Source: Bacteroides cellulosilyticus DSM 14838
Lineage (GTDB): Bacteria; Bacteroidota; Bacteroidia; Bacteroidales; Bacteroidaceae
NCBI RefSeq assembly: GCF_000158035.1
Contig: NZ_EQ973495.1
Coordinates: 459,808 to 491,825, forward strand
Length of the DNA: 32,018 bases
Direction: 5' to 3'
Every line of letters starts with the position of its first letter. Within the stretch, counting starts at the first letter, position 1. The notes under the pieces were generated by a model. That model was not told the DNA's origin. It searched no databases and saw only the letters and a program-made list of their open reading frames with translations. Shown piece after piece: positions 7,459 through 15,360 of the stretch. The position numbers and the translations under genes are program-made.

Positions 7459-8442
7459 ATGCCTTTGAAACTGACGACATATTACCACGGGAGTGACATC
7501 CCGGAACTGCCGGGCAATAATACATTTCACTCCATCGAGTTGTTTCATATCTACGAAGCAACCCCGGGTTATACGCCCCTTCTCATCGTTGCATCAGAAG
7601 CCGAAAAGCCTGTCGCCAAGCTATTGGCAGCAGTACGAAAGAGCGCCCGTCTGTTCCCGCCCGCCATTATCAAGCGATGTGAGGTTTATGGAACAGGAGA
7701 GTATTTTGATGAAACTATCGACAAAGAATTTGTCTTTGGTGAGATGTTGCAACGGTTAACGGCTGAAGCGTTACGGGAGGCATTCCTTATTGAATTCCGT
7801 AACCTGGAAAACTCCCTGTTCGGTTATAAATCTTTCCGCAAAAACCATTACTTCGCCATAAACTGGCTACGGGTACGTAATTCACTACATAGCATTGAGC
7901 ATGTAGAAAGCCGCTTCAGTCCCTCGCGCATCCGACAAATCAAAAAAGGATTAAAAAATGGTGCAGAAGTAAAGGAAGCTCATACTCCGGAGGAAGTGCA
8001 TGCATTCTCCCAGATGCTGCACCATGTCTATTCTTCTAAAATACGCCGTCATTTCCCCAGCAGAGTGTTCTTCTTACGCATGGAAGAAGAAATGATGAAA
8101 GGGGAACAAAGCAAAATATTCATTGTCACTTACAAAGATAAAATAATAGGCGGCAGTGCCTGCATCTATTCCGAAGACAGTGCTTACCTTTGGTTCTCTG
8201 GTGGTATGCGCAAGACGTATGCCCTTCAATACCCGGGTATACTTGCCGTATGGTATGCTCTGTTCGATGCCAAGCAGCGGGGATACCGTCACCTTGAATT
8301 TATGGATGTCGGTCTCCCCTTCCGCAAGCACGGTTACCGCGAATTTGTCTTACGCTTCGGCGGTAAACAAAGCAGTACCCGCCGCTGGTTTCTTTTCCGC
8401 TGGGAGTGGCTGAATAAATTGCTGAATAAGATTTACGAATAG
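7459..8442 (+). CDS. FemAB/GNAT-fold acyltransferase-like protein
   Basis: A 327-residue cytoplasmic protein without signal peptide. The C-terminal half carries the GNAT-like core seen in the FemAB/BioF2-like group (PF13480 type): FIVTYKDKIIGGSACIYSEDSAYLWFSGGM, then AVWYALFDAKQRGYRHLEFMDVG, the usual strand-helix order for acyl-CoA or aminoacyl donors. A basic stretch (SRIRQIKKGLKNG) precedes it. The donor and acceptor are unknown; relatives work on peptidoglycan, lipids or small molecules. I chose the ATG starting MPLKLTTYYHG; a TTG 9 bases upstream lies inside the -7 motif and is unlikely to be used. It diverges from the nitroreductase operon and converges on the glucosidase gene with 2 bases between the stops. 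Confidence 0.75.
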   Translation: MPLKLTTYYHGSDIPELPGNNTFHSIELFHIYEATPGYTPLLIVASEAEKPVAKLLAAVRKSARLFPPAIIKRCEVYGTGEYFDETIDKEFVFGEMLQRLTAEALREAFLIEFRNLENSLFGYKSFRKNHYFAINWLRVRNSLHSIEHVESRFSPSRIRQIKKGLKNGAEVKEAHTPEEVHAFSQMLHHVYSSKIRRHFPSRVFFLRMEEEMMKGEQSKIFIVTYKDKIIGGSACIYSEDSAYLWFSGGMRKTYALQYPGILAVWYALFDAKQRGYRHLEFMDVGLPFRKHGYREFVLRFGGKQSSTRRWFLFRWEWLNKLLNKIYE

Positions 8443-8444
8443 AA

Positions 8445-10802
8445 TTATTCCACACTCTGATACGTCAATGGCGGATCAAAGTAACGGGACATACTCTTCA
8501 TATTTTCTCTGTAAGAAGGCTTTGCAAAATGAGTATTCATAAAATAATCATCTTGTTGTTTCTTCTGTTCCTGCTTGAGTGCATCCCGTTCTGCTACGTA
8601 ATTGGCTGTCTTCTTACCGGAGGCATCAGAGACATCCACTGTCATACGTGCTCCCTCTGTCCTGATACTTACCGAGTGATCTGTTGAAACCGGAACATCC
8701 AATGTCTGATAAGAATCGATATCCAGTTTGAGAGTTACGGGTGTACCGGTCCATTCATAGCGGTAAGTTCCGCTCGCATCGTTTTTAGCAATAATCATAC
8801 GTAATGTACCATCTCCTATATTTACCCGACTATCCACTACCTTCAATTCAGAAGGAAGCTGCGGATCAATGGTTATGGAATGATTGAGCATATCAGGACG
8901 AATTCCCAGGAAGTATTGATTCCACACGCGGATATGCTCGCTATTACTCCACGCCTGCAGGAAAGTTCCACTTCGACGCACCCATGTCTGCCCGGCACGT
9001 GGCCATGCATCCGCATTCTCTGATAAACTGCCGACAGCACCTTCCGCAAGTGCCTGGCGGTTCATGTTCCTGAACAAAGTATACGCGATGTCAGCTTGTC
9101 CGTTTTCTATCATCCGCTGCATGGCCATACCATTATTCCAAAGCCATATCGTGCCATTATGATAAGCATCATCTTTATGATAACGATACCATTGCTCATG
9201 ATAAGGATGAAACTGTTCGTCGGACTGATCGAGTGAAGACACTCCCCACGGATATACCAGACGTTCCCAAACTTCTTTTGTCTCATGCATCTTCAAGTCA
9301 GGATCAGAAACCAGATCCAACGCATAGATAGCATTGGGGCGGAATTGCGCATCCCCACTTCCATCTGTATTCAGATGATCATAGATTGACTGGGCGGCTG
9401 TGTCTACAAAATCCTGTTCAAAATTTGAGCGGAGACGCTCCGCGGCAAGATTCCAACGCTGAGCATCTTCTTCACGGTTCATGTAGCGGGCAAGATCCGA
9501 GGCATTCGTCAATTGGGTATACCACAATGCCTGCACATCCACAGCACGATTGCCACGTGGTGAACAGGGATACTTGCTTTGACGTTTGGCATCCATCCAA
9601 GTGTCCGCATCCGCATGGGTAAGATACCCTTTTTCGTCCGTATACAGGCGGAGAGAAGCATCTGTAGCAATCTTCACTGAAGGATAAATTTCTTTCACGA
9701 AGGCGGTGTCACCCGTATATTTCAGATAATCGTGCACCTGCATAACGAAATGAGGGGTTCCGTCAGTGGTATTATAAAGAATACCTTCCAGATTCAAACG
9801 ATTAGGTACACGTCCGTAAGTAGGAGATGTGGAAATGGTATCCTGATAACGTGCAAATGACGCAAGAATATCACGTGCCGTATCAAACTGCCCTGTACAA
9901 AGCACTGCACCCGGCATAGAAATAAACATATCCCGCCCCCAGAAGTCCGTGAACCAGGGTAAACCGGCATACATACCATAACCACCGTGCTGATGAGTGA
10001 TCAACTGATCATTGGTAAGCATAATCCAGGCAAGGGCATGATCCAAAGAATCCAGATTGGTCTTTAAAGGATTATGGTTCAGTAAGGATTGAATACGCTG
10101 ACTACGTGCAGCCAACCACTTCTCTCCTTCTTTACGGAAACCATCTATTGCTTGCCGGCTATCTTCTTCCGTACCAAAAGCAATCAGGAAACCACCTGCA
10201 GCTACCGGAACAGTTATCAGATTATCTGCAAACTCAATTCCTGTCTCCGCTACGGGTGCTATACGTATTACATTTTCCGGTGACTCTTTCGTTGTATAGA
10301 GTACAGAATTTCCATCCTTCCGTGCATCCACCACATTTTCCCCCATCAGCATGAATGAGATCTGCTTCCCTTGTACACTATCCATACGAACATACAACAG
10401 CTTCGGTTCATCCACCAGACAGAATGTTTCCACAGCCTTTTCATATCGGCGAACTAATTTGTCAGGATATACCGATGTGCGGGCATTTTCCCGAAGCAAT
10501 CTTTCTCCATCCACATACAAACGGTAATCGGCAAAGATACGTTTGGCATAAATATTCCAACCTGCATACCAATCTCCCCAATCATCCGTAGAGGTCATTC
10601 CATAATAGAAACCTCCGTTTTTGTCTGTATAAGAATATTCACGTGACTGTCCGTCAGGTATGGTAATGCTTAATTCGTTCGTACTTAACGTAGGCAATTC
10701 TTTTACATTTTCACTACAAGCCATCACTAAAAAAGAAGTAGCTGCGAGTAATATACCCGCAGCTTTCTTCGAAAAGCATAAATTCACTTTGTTGTTGATC
10801 AT
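8445..10802 (-). CDS. Amylo-alpha-1,6-glucosidase-like (GDE_C / GH133-type) lipoprotein
   Basis: A 785-residue exported glycosidase. The signal peptide ends in a lipobox, FLVMAC, so Cys29 would be lipidated and the enzyme anchored in the periplasm or on the surface. The central region has the glycogen-debranching C-terminal-domain signature GLPWFTDFWGRDMFISMPG, followed by the (alpha/alpha)6-barrel segments VPNRLNLEGILYNTTDGTPHF, YLTHADADTWMDAK and NGTIWLWNNGMAMQRM. The family removes alpha-1,6 branches. The N-terminal 250 residues form a beta-rich domain and the C-terminal tail after about residue 735 is highly charged (EQKKQQDDYF). It follows the GH13 amylase gene after 35 bases, so the pair could cut alpha-1,4 and alpha-1,6 bonds of starch together. 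Most debranching enzymes of this fold are cytoplasmic, so export is notable. Another (alpha/alpha)6 family such as GH63 is the main alternative. Confidence 0.8.
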   Translation of the reverse strand: MINNKVNLCFSKKAAGILLAATSFLVMACSENVKELPTLSTNELSITIPDGQSREYSYTDKNGGFYYGMTSTDDWGDWYAGWNIYAKRIFADYRLYVDGERLLRENARTSVYPDKLVRRYEKAVETFCLVDEPKLLYVRMDSVQGKQISFMLMGENVVDARKDGNSVLYTTKESPENVIRIAPVAETGIEFADNLITVPVAAGGFLIAFGTEEDSRQAIDGFRKEGEKWLAARSQRIQSLLNHNPLKTNLDSLDHALAWIMLTNDQLITHQHGGYGMYAGLPWFTDFWGRDMFISMPGAVLCTGQFDTARDILASFARYQDTISTSPTYGRVPNRLNLEGILYNTTDGTPHFVMQVHDYLKYTGDTAFVKEIYPSVKIATDASLRLYTDEKGYLTHADADTWMDAKRQSKYPCSPRGNRAVDVQALWYTQLTNASDLARYMNREEDAQRWNLAAERLRSNFEQDFVDTAAQSIYDHLNTDGSGDAQFRPNAIYALDLVSDPDLKMHETKEVWERLVYPWGVSSLDQSDEQFHPYHEQWYRYHKDDAYHNGTIWLWNNGMAMQRMIENGQADIAYTLFRNMNRQALAEGAVGSLSENADAWPRAGQTWVRRSGTFLQAWSNSEHIRVWNQYFLGIRPDMLNHSITIDPQLPSELKVVDSRVNIGDGTLRMIIAKNDASGTYRYEWTGTPVTLKLDIDSYQTLDVPVSTDHSVSIRTEGARMTVDVSDASGKKTANYVAERDALKQEQKKQQDDYFMNTHFAKPSYRENMKSMSRYFDPPLTYQSVE

Positions 10803-10837
10803 ATTTACAGCAACTAACCTATTTTATCGTAACTAAT

Positions 10838-13663
10838 CTATTTCATTATTTTGCAAACCTGTACTCTGCCATCTTCCATATAAGCCCGTGCCATATAATA
10901 ACCAACAGGCAAAGCAGACAAACCGACAGAAGTACATTTTTCCTGTGTCATCACCAACATTCCATTCACAGAATATACTTCTACGCGTTTAGCTTCTCCG
11001 GCAGGCAGCACCAAAGTATCCATACCTCTATTGTAATATATTAAAGGCTTTTCGGCATCAGGAGCAGTAGTCTCGATACCTGTCAGAGTCGGTTTAAAGT
11101 TAGTAAAGAGACGGAATTCATGGGCAGGAACAGCAATAGTCTGTGTAGTGCTTGACACATTCAAAGGCTCATTGTCTTTCAGTAACTCATACCATGTACC
11201 AGTTTCCTGGAAAGTTACAGAAAAGTTCTTATCTGCCAACGTAAAGTTGCCAACAACTACAAGAGACTTGCCGTCAATGGAAGTAGCCGACAAAGTACGT
11301 CCATTGTCCCAGTTAGCAGTACCTACTTTCCAGCTAAATGTAGTATTTGAAGCAAACAGTTCAGGATAGGAATGACGTAAATCTAAAAGAGCAGCATACG
11401 TCTCATACAATTTCTTTCGATCAGCATCTTCAAAGTAGTCCCAACGTATCGGCTTGGGGTCGGTACGAAAACCACCTTGATCATCATATCCAGAACCGTC
11501 GCTATTGTTGTTTATAGAGAAATCATATCCTAACTCACCAAATTGCCAGATCATCTTTGGTCCGGGTACGGTAAGGAAGAAGGCCGCATTGGTGGCTAAA
11601 CGTTTGGTACGGGTAGAGAGATTAATATTACTTCCTGTTGCAGGGCTCATTCCGGCATTTGTACTCGTAGTTGATGCTATTACTCCGGTATTTCCCCATT
11701 TCCAGGCTTTAAACCCTGTACGTTCTTCATCATGACTTTCCATATATCCCACTAAACTACCGGCAGGCATACTTGTTCCCGCATATAAACCAGAAAAATC
11801 GGTTTTTGAACCACTCCATCCCATAGCTGTTTCACAAAATGCTTCATTTTTATTACACCATAACAAGATACCCGCATCTCCTAACTGCCTTTCTTCACTA
11901 GTAGCTGCCAAATGTTCAAAAATAACATAAGCACCCGGTTGCCGCTTTTGTACGGCAGCCGACATACGCTTCAAGTTAGCAATACGTGCATTATCCGGTC
12001 CATTTGCCCAGTCATTCTCCCCATAAGGAGTATTAGAAAAGCCCTTTGTAAAGTCATAACGGAAACCATCAATTTTATATTCCGACATCCAAAAACCAGC
12101 TACACTATCCACCAGAGCACGAGTATACTCACTCTCATGATTAAAATCATATCCCCATGAAAGGCTCGTATTCTTGATATTTGATTCTTGATTATACCAC
12201 GGATTATCAGCAGAGGGCTTCCCATCTGCATCCTTATACAGAAGATAGAAAGGAGACTGACCAAAGCTATGATTCAGCACAAGATCGATAATAACAGCCA
12301 TCCCTTGACTGTGACATTCATCCACAAAAGCTCTTAAATCATTCTTTGTACCATAATACTTATCTACGGCAAAATAGAATGAAGGATTATATCCCCAGCT
12401 CGTGTTTCCTTCAAATTCATTAACGGGCATTAGTTCTATTGCGTTTACCCCCAGATTCTTCAAGTACTCCAGTTTTTCTTTTGCAGCATTGAATGTATGT
12501 TCTTCAGTAAAATCACGAATCAACATTTCATAAATAACCAATTGCTCAGAAGCCGGACGTTCGAAGTTTTTCACTTTCCAATTATATGCAGTCTGGCCAG
12601 TCTGTAGAACCGAAACAATGCCTTCTGCCTTTCCGGTCGGATAAGGTTTCAAGTTCGGATATGTCGTACTTTCAATATACGAATCATTCCATGGGTCCAG
12701 TACTTTATCAGTATAAGGATCTGCAATATAAATAGAACCATCTACTAAATACTGGAAAGCATATTCTTCACCTTTTGTCAACCCGGAAAGAGTTATCCAG
12801 AAATATTCACCATCTTGTTTCAACTGATAATCCGATTTAGGAGTCCAATCATTAAAGTCCCCCACTACATATACATACTCCTTTTTGGGAGCCTGCAATA
12901 CTAAAGTTGCTTCTGTATCACTAATATAGTTAATACCGGGACGCACTCCTTGGGGCATTTTCTCCGAGGTGCTTGTCCCATTCAGTACTGTTACTTCTTG
13001 TGTAGCAGAAACAGTTTTACCATTGGCTGTAGCTTCTGCTTTCAACGTATATCTGCCGGCAGTTGAGAACGTGTGAGATTTAGAAATTGTAGTAGCATTA
13101 GCTTCCATGGCTATTTCAGTAGCATCTACATAGAGTTTCAAAGCAGAGGCAACAGAAGCGGAAGCTTGAATTGTAAGAACAGTGTTGGTAATCAAATTTT
13201 CTTTCTCGGCAGGTTGATCAAAACGAACGGTTAAACCGGCAGTATGTACATCAACAAAGATATCTTTGTTCCCCGTGTCCTTACCTTCTTTTGATTTATC
13301 TGCACTACGAAAAACAAAAGCTAACTGTGTTACAGTTTCTCCATCTTTGACACCATAATATTCACGAATATTGGGGGTTATTTTCAGCTGCCATTTATCA
13401 TTTCCTAATGGAGTCAATTTATACTTCGTCGAATTATCTCCCCAAGTGGGGGCATATTGCCAAACTGTGTTCCCAATTGTCACTCCCGTATGCGCATATA
13501 CATCACCGGTAAAGCCTTTCAACCCAGCCGTACCTTTCGTTGCATCAAAAACAATGGTGACTTCATCATTCTCCGTTGGAAAATCCGGAGTAGTAGTTAC
13601 TATTTGCGCCTGCATAGCTAAAATAGCTAACAAGCAAATAAAAAAAGCGTAGAGTCTTTTCAT
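10838..13663 (-). CDS. Secreted multidomain GH13 alpha-amylase with Por/T9SS-like tail
   Basis: A 941-residue enzyme predicted to cut alpha-1,4 bonds of starch outside the cytoplasm. A signal peptide ends at about residue 20 (AMQAQ). Residues about 22-140 form a beta-sandwich possibly binding starch, 145-230 an Ig-like domain, and 240-345 a CBM48-type domain (VYVVGDFNDW). The GH13 barrel follows from about 375, with all four conserved regions: DLVLNH, GFRYDF (nucleophile Asp537), VIFEHLA (acid Glu583) and ESHDEER. The last 65 residues (VEVYSVNGMLVM, LSALPVGYYMARAYMEDG, CKIMK) resemble the Por-secretion type A sorting domain. The gene leads a two-gene operon with the debranching lipoprotein. 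Its promoter carries a LacI-like palindrome shared with the SusC promoter. Exact product pattern is not predictable. Confidence 0.92.
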   Translation of the reverse strand: MKRLYAFFICLLAILAMQAQIVTTTPDFPTENDEVTIVFDATKGTAGLKGFTGDVYAHTGVTIGNTVWQYAPTWGDNSTKYKLTPLGNDKWQLKITPNIREYYGVKDGETVTQLAFVFRSADKSKEGKDTGNKDIFVDVHTAGLTVRFDQPAEKENLITNTVLTIQASASVASALKLYVDATEIAMEANATTISKSHTFSTAGRYTLKAEATANGKTVSATQEVTVLNGTSTSEKMPQGVRPGINYISDTEATLVLQAPKKEYVYVVGDFNDWTPKSDYQLKQDGEYFWITLSGLTKGEEYAFQYLVDGSIYIADPYTDKVLDPWNDSYIESTTYPNLKPYPTGKAEGIVSVLQTGQTAYNWKVKNFERPASEQLVIYEMLIRDFTEEHTFNAAKEKLEYLKNLGVNAIELMPVNEFEGNTSWGYNPSFYFAVDKYYGTKNDLRAFVDECHSQGMAVIIDLVLNHSFGQSPFYLLYKDADGKPSADNPWYNQESNIKNTSLSWGYDFNHESEYTRALVDSVAGFWMSEYKIDGFRYDFTKGFSNTPYGENDWANGPDNARIANLKRMSAAVQKRQPGAYVIFEHLAATSEERQLGDAGILLWCNKNEAFCETAMGWSGSKTDFSGLYAGTSMPAGSLVGYMESHDEERTGFKAWKWGNTGVIASTTSTNAGMSPATGSNINLSTRTKRLATNAAFFLTVPGPKMIWQFGELGYDFSINNNSDGSGYDDQGGFRTDPKPIRWDYFEDADRKKLYETYAALLDLRHSYPELFASNTTFSWKVGTANWDNGRTLSATSIDGKSLVVVGNFTLADKNFSVTFQETGTWYELLKDNEPLNVSSTTQTIAVPAHEFRLFTNFKPTLTGIETTAPDAEKPLIYYNRGMDTLVLPAGEAKRVEVYSVNGMLVMTQEKCTSVGLSALPVGYYMARAYMEDGRVQVCKIMK

Positions 13664-13689
13664 TCGGTATCAATTTATAGTTAATGGTT

Positions 13690-13721
13690 CAAAAGTACAG
13701 TAGTTATTCCGGATTATCAAG
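13690..13721 (-). promoter_or_regulatory. Promoter of the GH13 amylase operon
   Basis: On the minus strand, TACTTTTG (13690-13697) fits the -7 consensus TAnnTTTG exactly. A CTTG (13718-13721), one mismatch from the -33 TTTG, lies 20 bases away, which is the normal spacing. The weak -33 fits a promoter that needs an activator bound at the palindrome further upstream. Confidence 0.6.
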
Positions 13722-13750
13722 TGCTTGAAACAGAAGAGGAAGAAGAAGTA

Positions 13751-13766
13751 ATGCAAACGGTTGCAT
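13751..13766. promoter_or_regulatory. LacI-like operator upstream of the amylase promoter
   Basis: ATGCAAACGGTTGCAT is a 16-bp palindrome with one mismatched base pair on each side of the central CG, the look of a LacI/GalR-family operator. Its centre is 65 bp upstream of the -7 centre. The SusC promoter has a matching site at the same relative position (66 bp). Confidence 0.65.
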
Positions 13767-13845
13767 GAATAAGAGCATACACTCCTGTTGTGAATACAAA
13801 GCAAGAATATATCAGATTTTGTTTCTTAAAAAGGAAACTTCTTTG

Positions 13846-13853
13846 TAATTTTG
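13846..13853 (+). promoter_or_regulatory. -7 promoter element for the higBA-like pair
   Basis: TAATTTTG fits TAnnTTTG and ends 19 bases before the toxin ATG. A TTTC 20 bases upstream is the best -33 candidate, with one mismatch. It diverges from the amylase promoter. Confidence 0.5.
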
Positions 13854-13872
13854 CATCGATAAACATAAAACC

Positions 13873-14223
13873 ATGGAAGAAAATGCAAGATTTAAAGTAG
13901 TGCTGTCTAAAGAGGCTCGTCTATTTTTAAAAGGGTTGAGTTCTAAAATAAGCGACAAAATAACCTATAATATTCGTAAAGCAACATCTGTAATAGATCC
14001 TGTGCTATTCAAGAAACTGGATGACACGGATATTTGGGAGTTCCGAACCCAATACGGAGGCATACAATATAGACTATTAGCCTTTTGGGATAAAGTGAAC
14101 GGCACGGATACATTGGTCATAGCCACCCATGGTTTTATCAAGAAAACGCAGAAAACTCCACCCAAAGAAATAGCGAAAGCTGAAGAGATAAGAACCAGAT
14201 ATTTTAACGCTAAAGATAAGTGA
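13873..14223 (+). CDS. higB: HigB/RelE-like toxin (Gp49 family)
   Basis: A 116-residue basic protein of the phage-derived Gp49-like HigB family, which are ribosome-dependent mRNA endonucleases of the RelE fold. Family features are FKVVLSKEARLFLKGL at the N-terminus, FKKLDDTDIWEFRTQYGGIQYRLLAFWD in the middle (conserved WEFR and YRLL strands), and TLVIATHGFIKKTQKTPPKEIAKAEEI at the C-terminus, with the His and Lys residues typical of active members. No disruption is seen, so it is probably functional. The antitoxin gene begins 2 bases after its stop; toxin-first order is the rule for higBA. The pair sits between an amylase operon and an AT-rich protease gene, oriented against both. Confidence 0.88.
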   Translation: MEENARFKVVLSKEARLFLKGLSSKISDKITYNIRKATSVIDPVLFKKLDDTDIWEFRTQYGGIQYRLLAFWDKVNGTDTLVIATHGFIKKTQKTPPKEIAKAEEIRTRYFNAKDK

Positions 14224-14225
14224 TT

Positions 14226-14543
14226 ATGAAAGAAAAAGATTTCTATACCCTTGAAGAAATAGAGGATGAATTTATAGGTGTAAAAGGCACTCCGAAACGT
14301 GATAAATACGAAGCTGACTTGAATGCCTTTCTCATTGGTGAAGCCATTAAACAAGCCAGAGAGGCAAGGAATCTTACTCAGGAGCAACTGGGTGAATTGA
14401 TGGGAGTTAAAAGAGCACAAATATCGAAGATTGAAAGTGGAAAAAGTATATCATTCTCCACTATTGTAAGAGCTTTCAAAGCTATGGGAGTAAATACCGC
14501 CAGTTTAGATTTAGGATCTTTGGGGCGAGTTGCTCTTTGGTAA
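14226..14543 (+). CDS. higA: HigA-like XRE-family antitoxin
   Basis: A 105-residue DNA-binding antitoxin. The Cro/C1-type helix-turn-helix is clear: IGEAIKQAREARNLTQEQLGELMGVKRAQISKIESGKSISFSTIVRAFKAMG, given here as consecutive parts of roughly residues 38-88. Its N-terminal 35 residues (KDFYTLEEIEDEFIG, then a short linker) probably wrap the toxin. It is expected to neutralise the HigB-like toxin and to repress their shared promoter. I start at the ATG after GTGATT; the GTG overlapping the toxin stop is an alternative start. A long hairpin downstream probably ends the transcript. Confidence 0.87.
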   Translation: MKEKDFYTLEEIEDEFIGVKGTPKRDKYEADLNAFLIGEAIKQAREARNLTQEQLGELMGVKRAQISKIESGKSISFSTIVRAFKAMGVNTASLDLGSLGRVALW

Positions 14544-14590
14544 AAGGGGAGATTTAAAATAGCAGACTTTTGCAAAAATTTAGAACTAGT

Positions 14591-14625
14591 CCAAATCTTT
14601 TCTCTCCTAATTGAGAAAAGATTGG
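14591..14625 (+). terminator. Hairpin downstream of higA, probable terminator
   Basis: CCAAATCTTTTCTC and GAGAAAAGATTGG pair over 13 bp with one bulged A and an 8-base loop. It lies 47 bases after the higA stop. There is no U-run behind it on the plus strand, so termination is likely but not certain. Confidence 0.45.
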
Positions 14626-14668
14626 TAATGGAGATATGGTAAAATGAGAGGGGCTATCCAGCACAACA

Positions 14669-14749
14669 AAAGCCTGTCCACGGAAATAATGCTCTGGTGA
14701 TAACACCTCAACAAGTTATCGGTTAAAAAGGAGTTTTTAAACAGGCTTT
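14669..14749. other. Nested inverted repeats between higBA and the lipoprotein gene
   Basis: An outer pair AAAGCCTGT (14669-14677) / ACAGGCTTT (14741-14749) encloses an inner pair GATAAC (14699-14704) / GTTATC (14715-14720). The sequence has no open frame and no gene claim on it. It could be the fold of a small RNA or a remnant of a mobile element; neither can be shown from the sequence alone. Confidence 0.4.
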
Positions 14750-14752
14750 AAA

Positions 14753-14782
14753 CTTAGTAGTAATGACTCGATTACTACTAAG
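14753..14782. terminator. Strong 12-bp hairpin downstream of the Cys-rich lipoprotein gene
   Basis: CTTAGTAGTAAT and ATTACTACTAAG are exact complements around a 6-base loop. It lies 15 bases beyond the lipoprotein stop codon (minus strand). It may act as a terminator for transcripts from either side, though no U-run follows. Confidence 0.5.
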
Positions 14783-14797
14783 TGGTTGACCGCCCTA

Positions 14798-15226
14798 CTA
14801 AGGTATCCTCTCCTTTAGTACAATCTCCTCATCACCCTTTATCAAATAAGTATGGCAACAGTTTGCTGAAACAACATAGTTTTTAGTAACTACTATTTTT
14901 TCTCCTATTTTACCAACAAACTGCAACTCAATCTCTTTTCCTGCAAAATCTCCTCTATCAAGATCTGAAGCGATGGTATATGTGTTAAATTCTTTCCCCC
15001 AGTTAAGAACATCCCGCACTTTTCCTGTAGCAACTTCTATAACTTCATAACTATCCAATACGACAGATGTATCATCTTCGTATTTTATTTTAACTCCAAT
15101 ACTGCAAAACTCGTCAGTACAAATAACCTCAGAACAATCCTCGGCATCACTGTTATCTTTATCTCTACTACACCCGGTACATAAAATTGCAAAAAATAAA
15201 GAGGCAAAAAATAATAAGTTTTTCAT
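14798..15226 (-). CDS. Small Cys-rich lipoprotein of unknown function
   Basis: A 142-residue protein with a lipobox, ILCTGC, at about residue 19, so it is probably a lipoprotein. Acidic residues right after the Cys (SRDKDNSDAED) are like the surface-export signals of Bacteroides lipoproteins. The mature part has Cys residues at CSEVICTDEFC and a CC pair near the C-terminus (SANCCHTYLI), likely disulfide-bonded outside the cytoplasm. The strands IGVKIKYEDDTSVVLDSYEVIE suggest a small beta-sandwich. I do not recognise the family. It lies 134 bases downstream of the secreted protease gene on the same strand, so the two could be expressed together; a role as an inhibitor or partner of that protease would be speculation. 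Confidence 0.7.
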   Translation of the reverse strand: MKNLLFFASLFFAILCTGCSRDKDNSDAEDCSEVICTDEFCSIGVKIKYEDDTSVVLDSYEVIEVATGKVRDVLNWGKEFNTYTIASDLDRGDFAGKEIELQFVGKIGEKIVVTKNYVVSANCCHTYLIKGDEEIVLKERIP

Positions 15227-15283
15227 AAGTAATATATTTTTAGGTTTCTACTTATATAGTAAATGCTCTCAAAGCAACAATAC

Positions 15284-15342
15284 TGCATTCTATAAGCAAA
15301 AAAATGCCATTCTCATAGCACACATTCTTGCTATAGAATGCA
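15284..15342 (-). terminator. Hairpin between the protease and lipoprotein genes, with a competing third arm
   Basis: TGCATTCTATAAGCAA (15284-15299) and TTGCTATAGAATGCA (15328-15342) pair over 15 bp with one bulge. Between them CATTCTCATAGC (15315-15326 region) could also pair, less well, with the same right arm. This is a terminator or attenuator-like layout after the protease stop. Confidence 0.5.
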
Positions 15343-15360
15343 TTTATTGTATTTTTAAGT

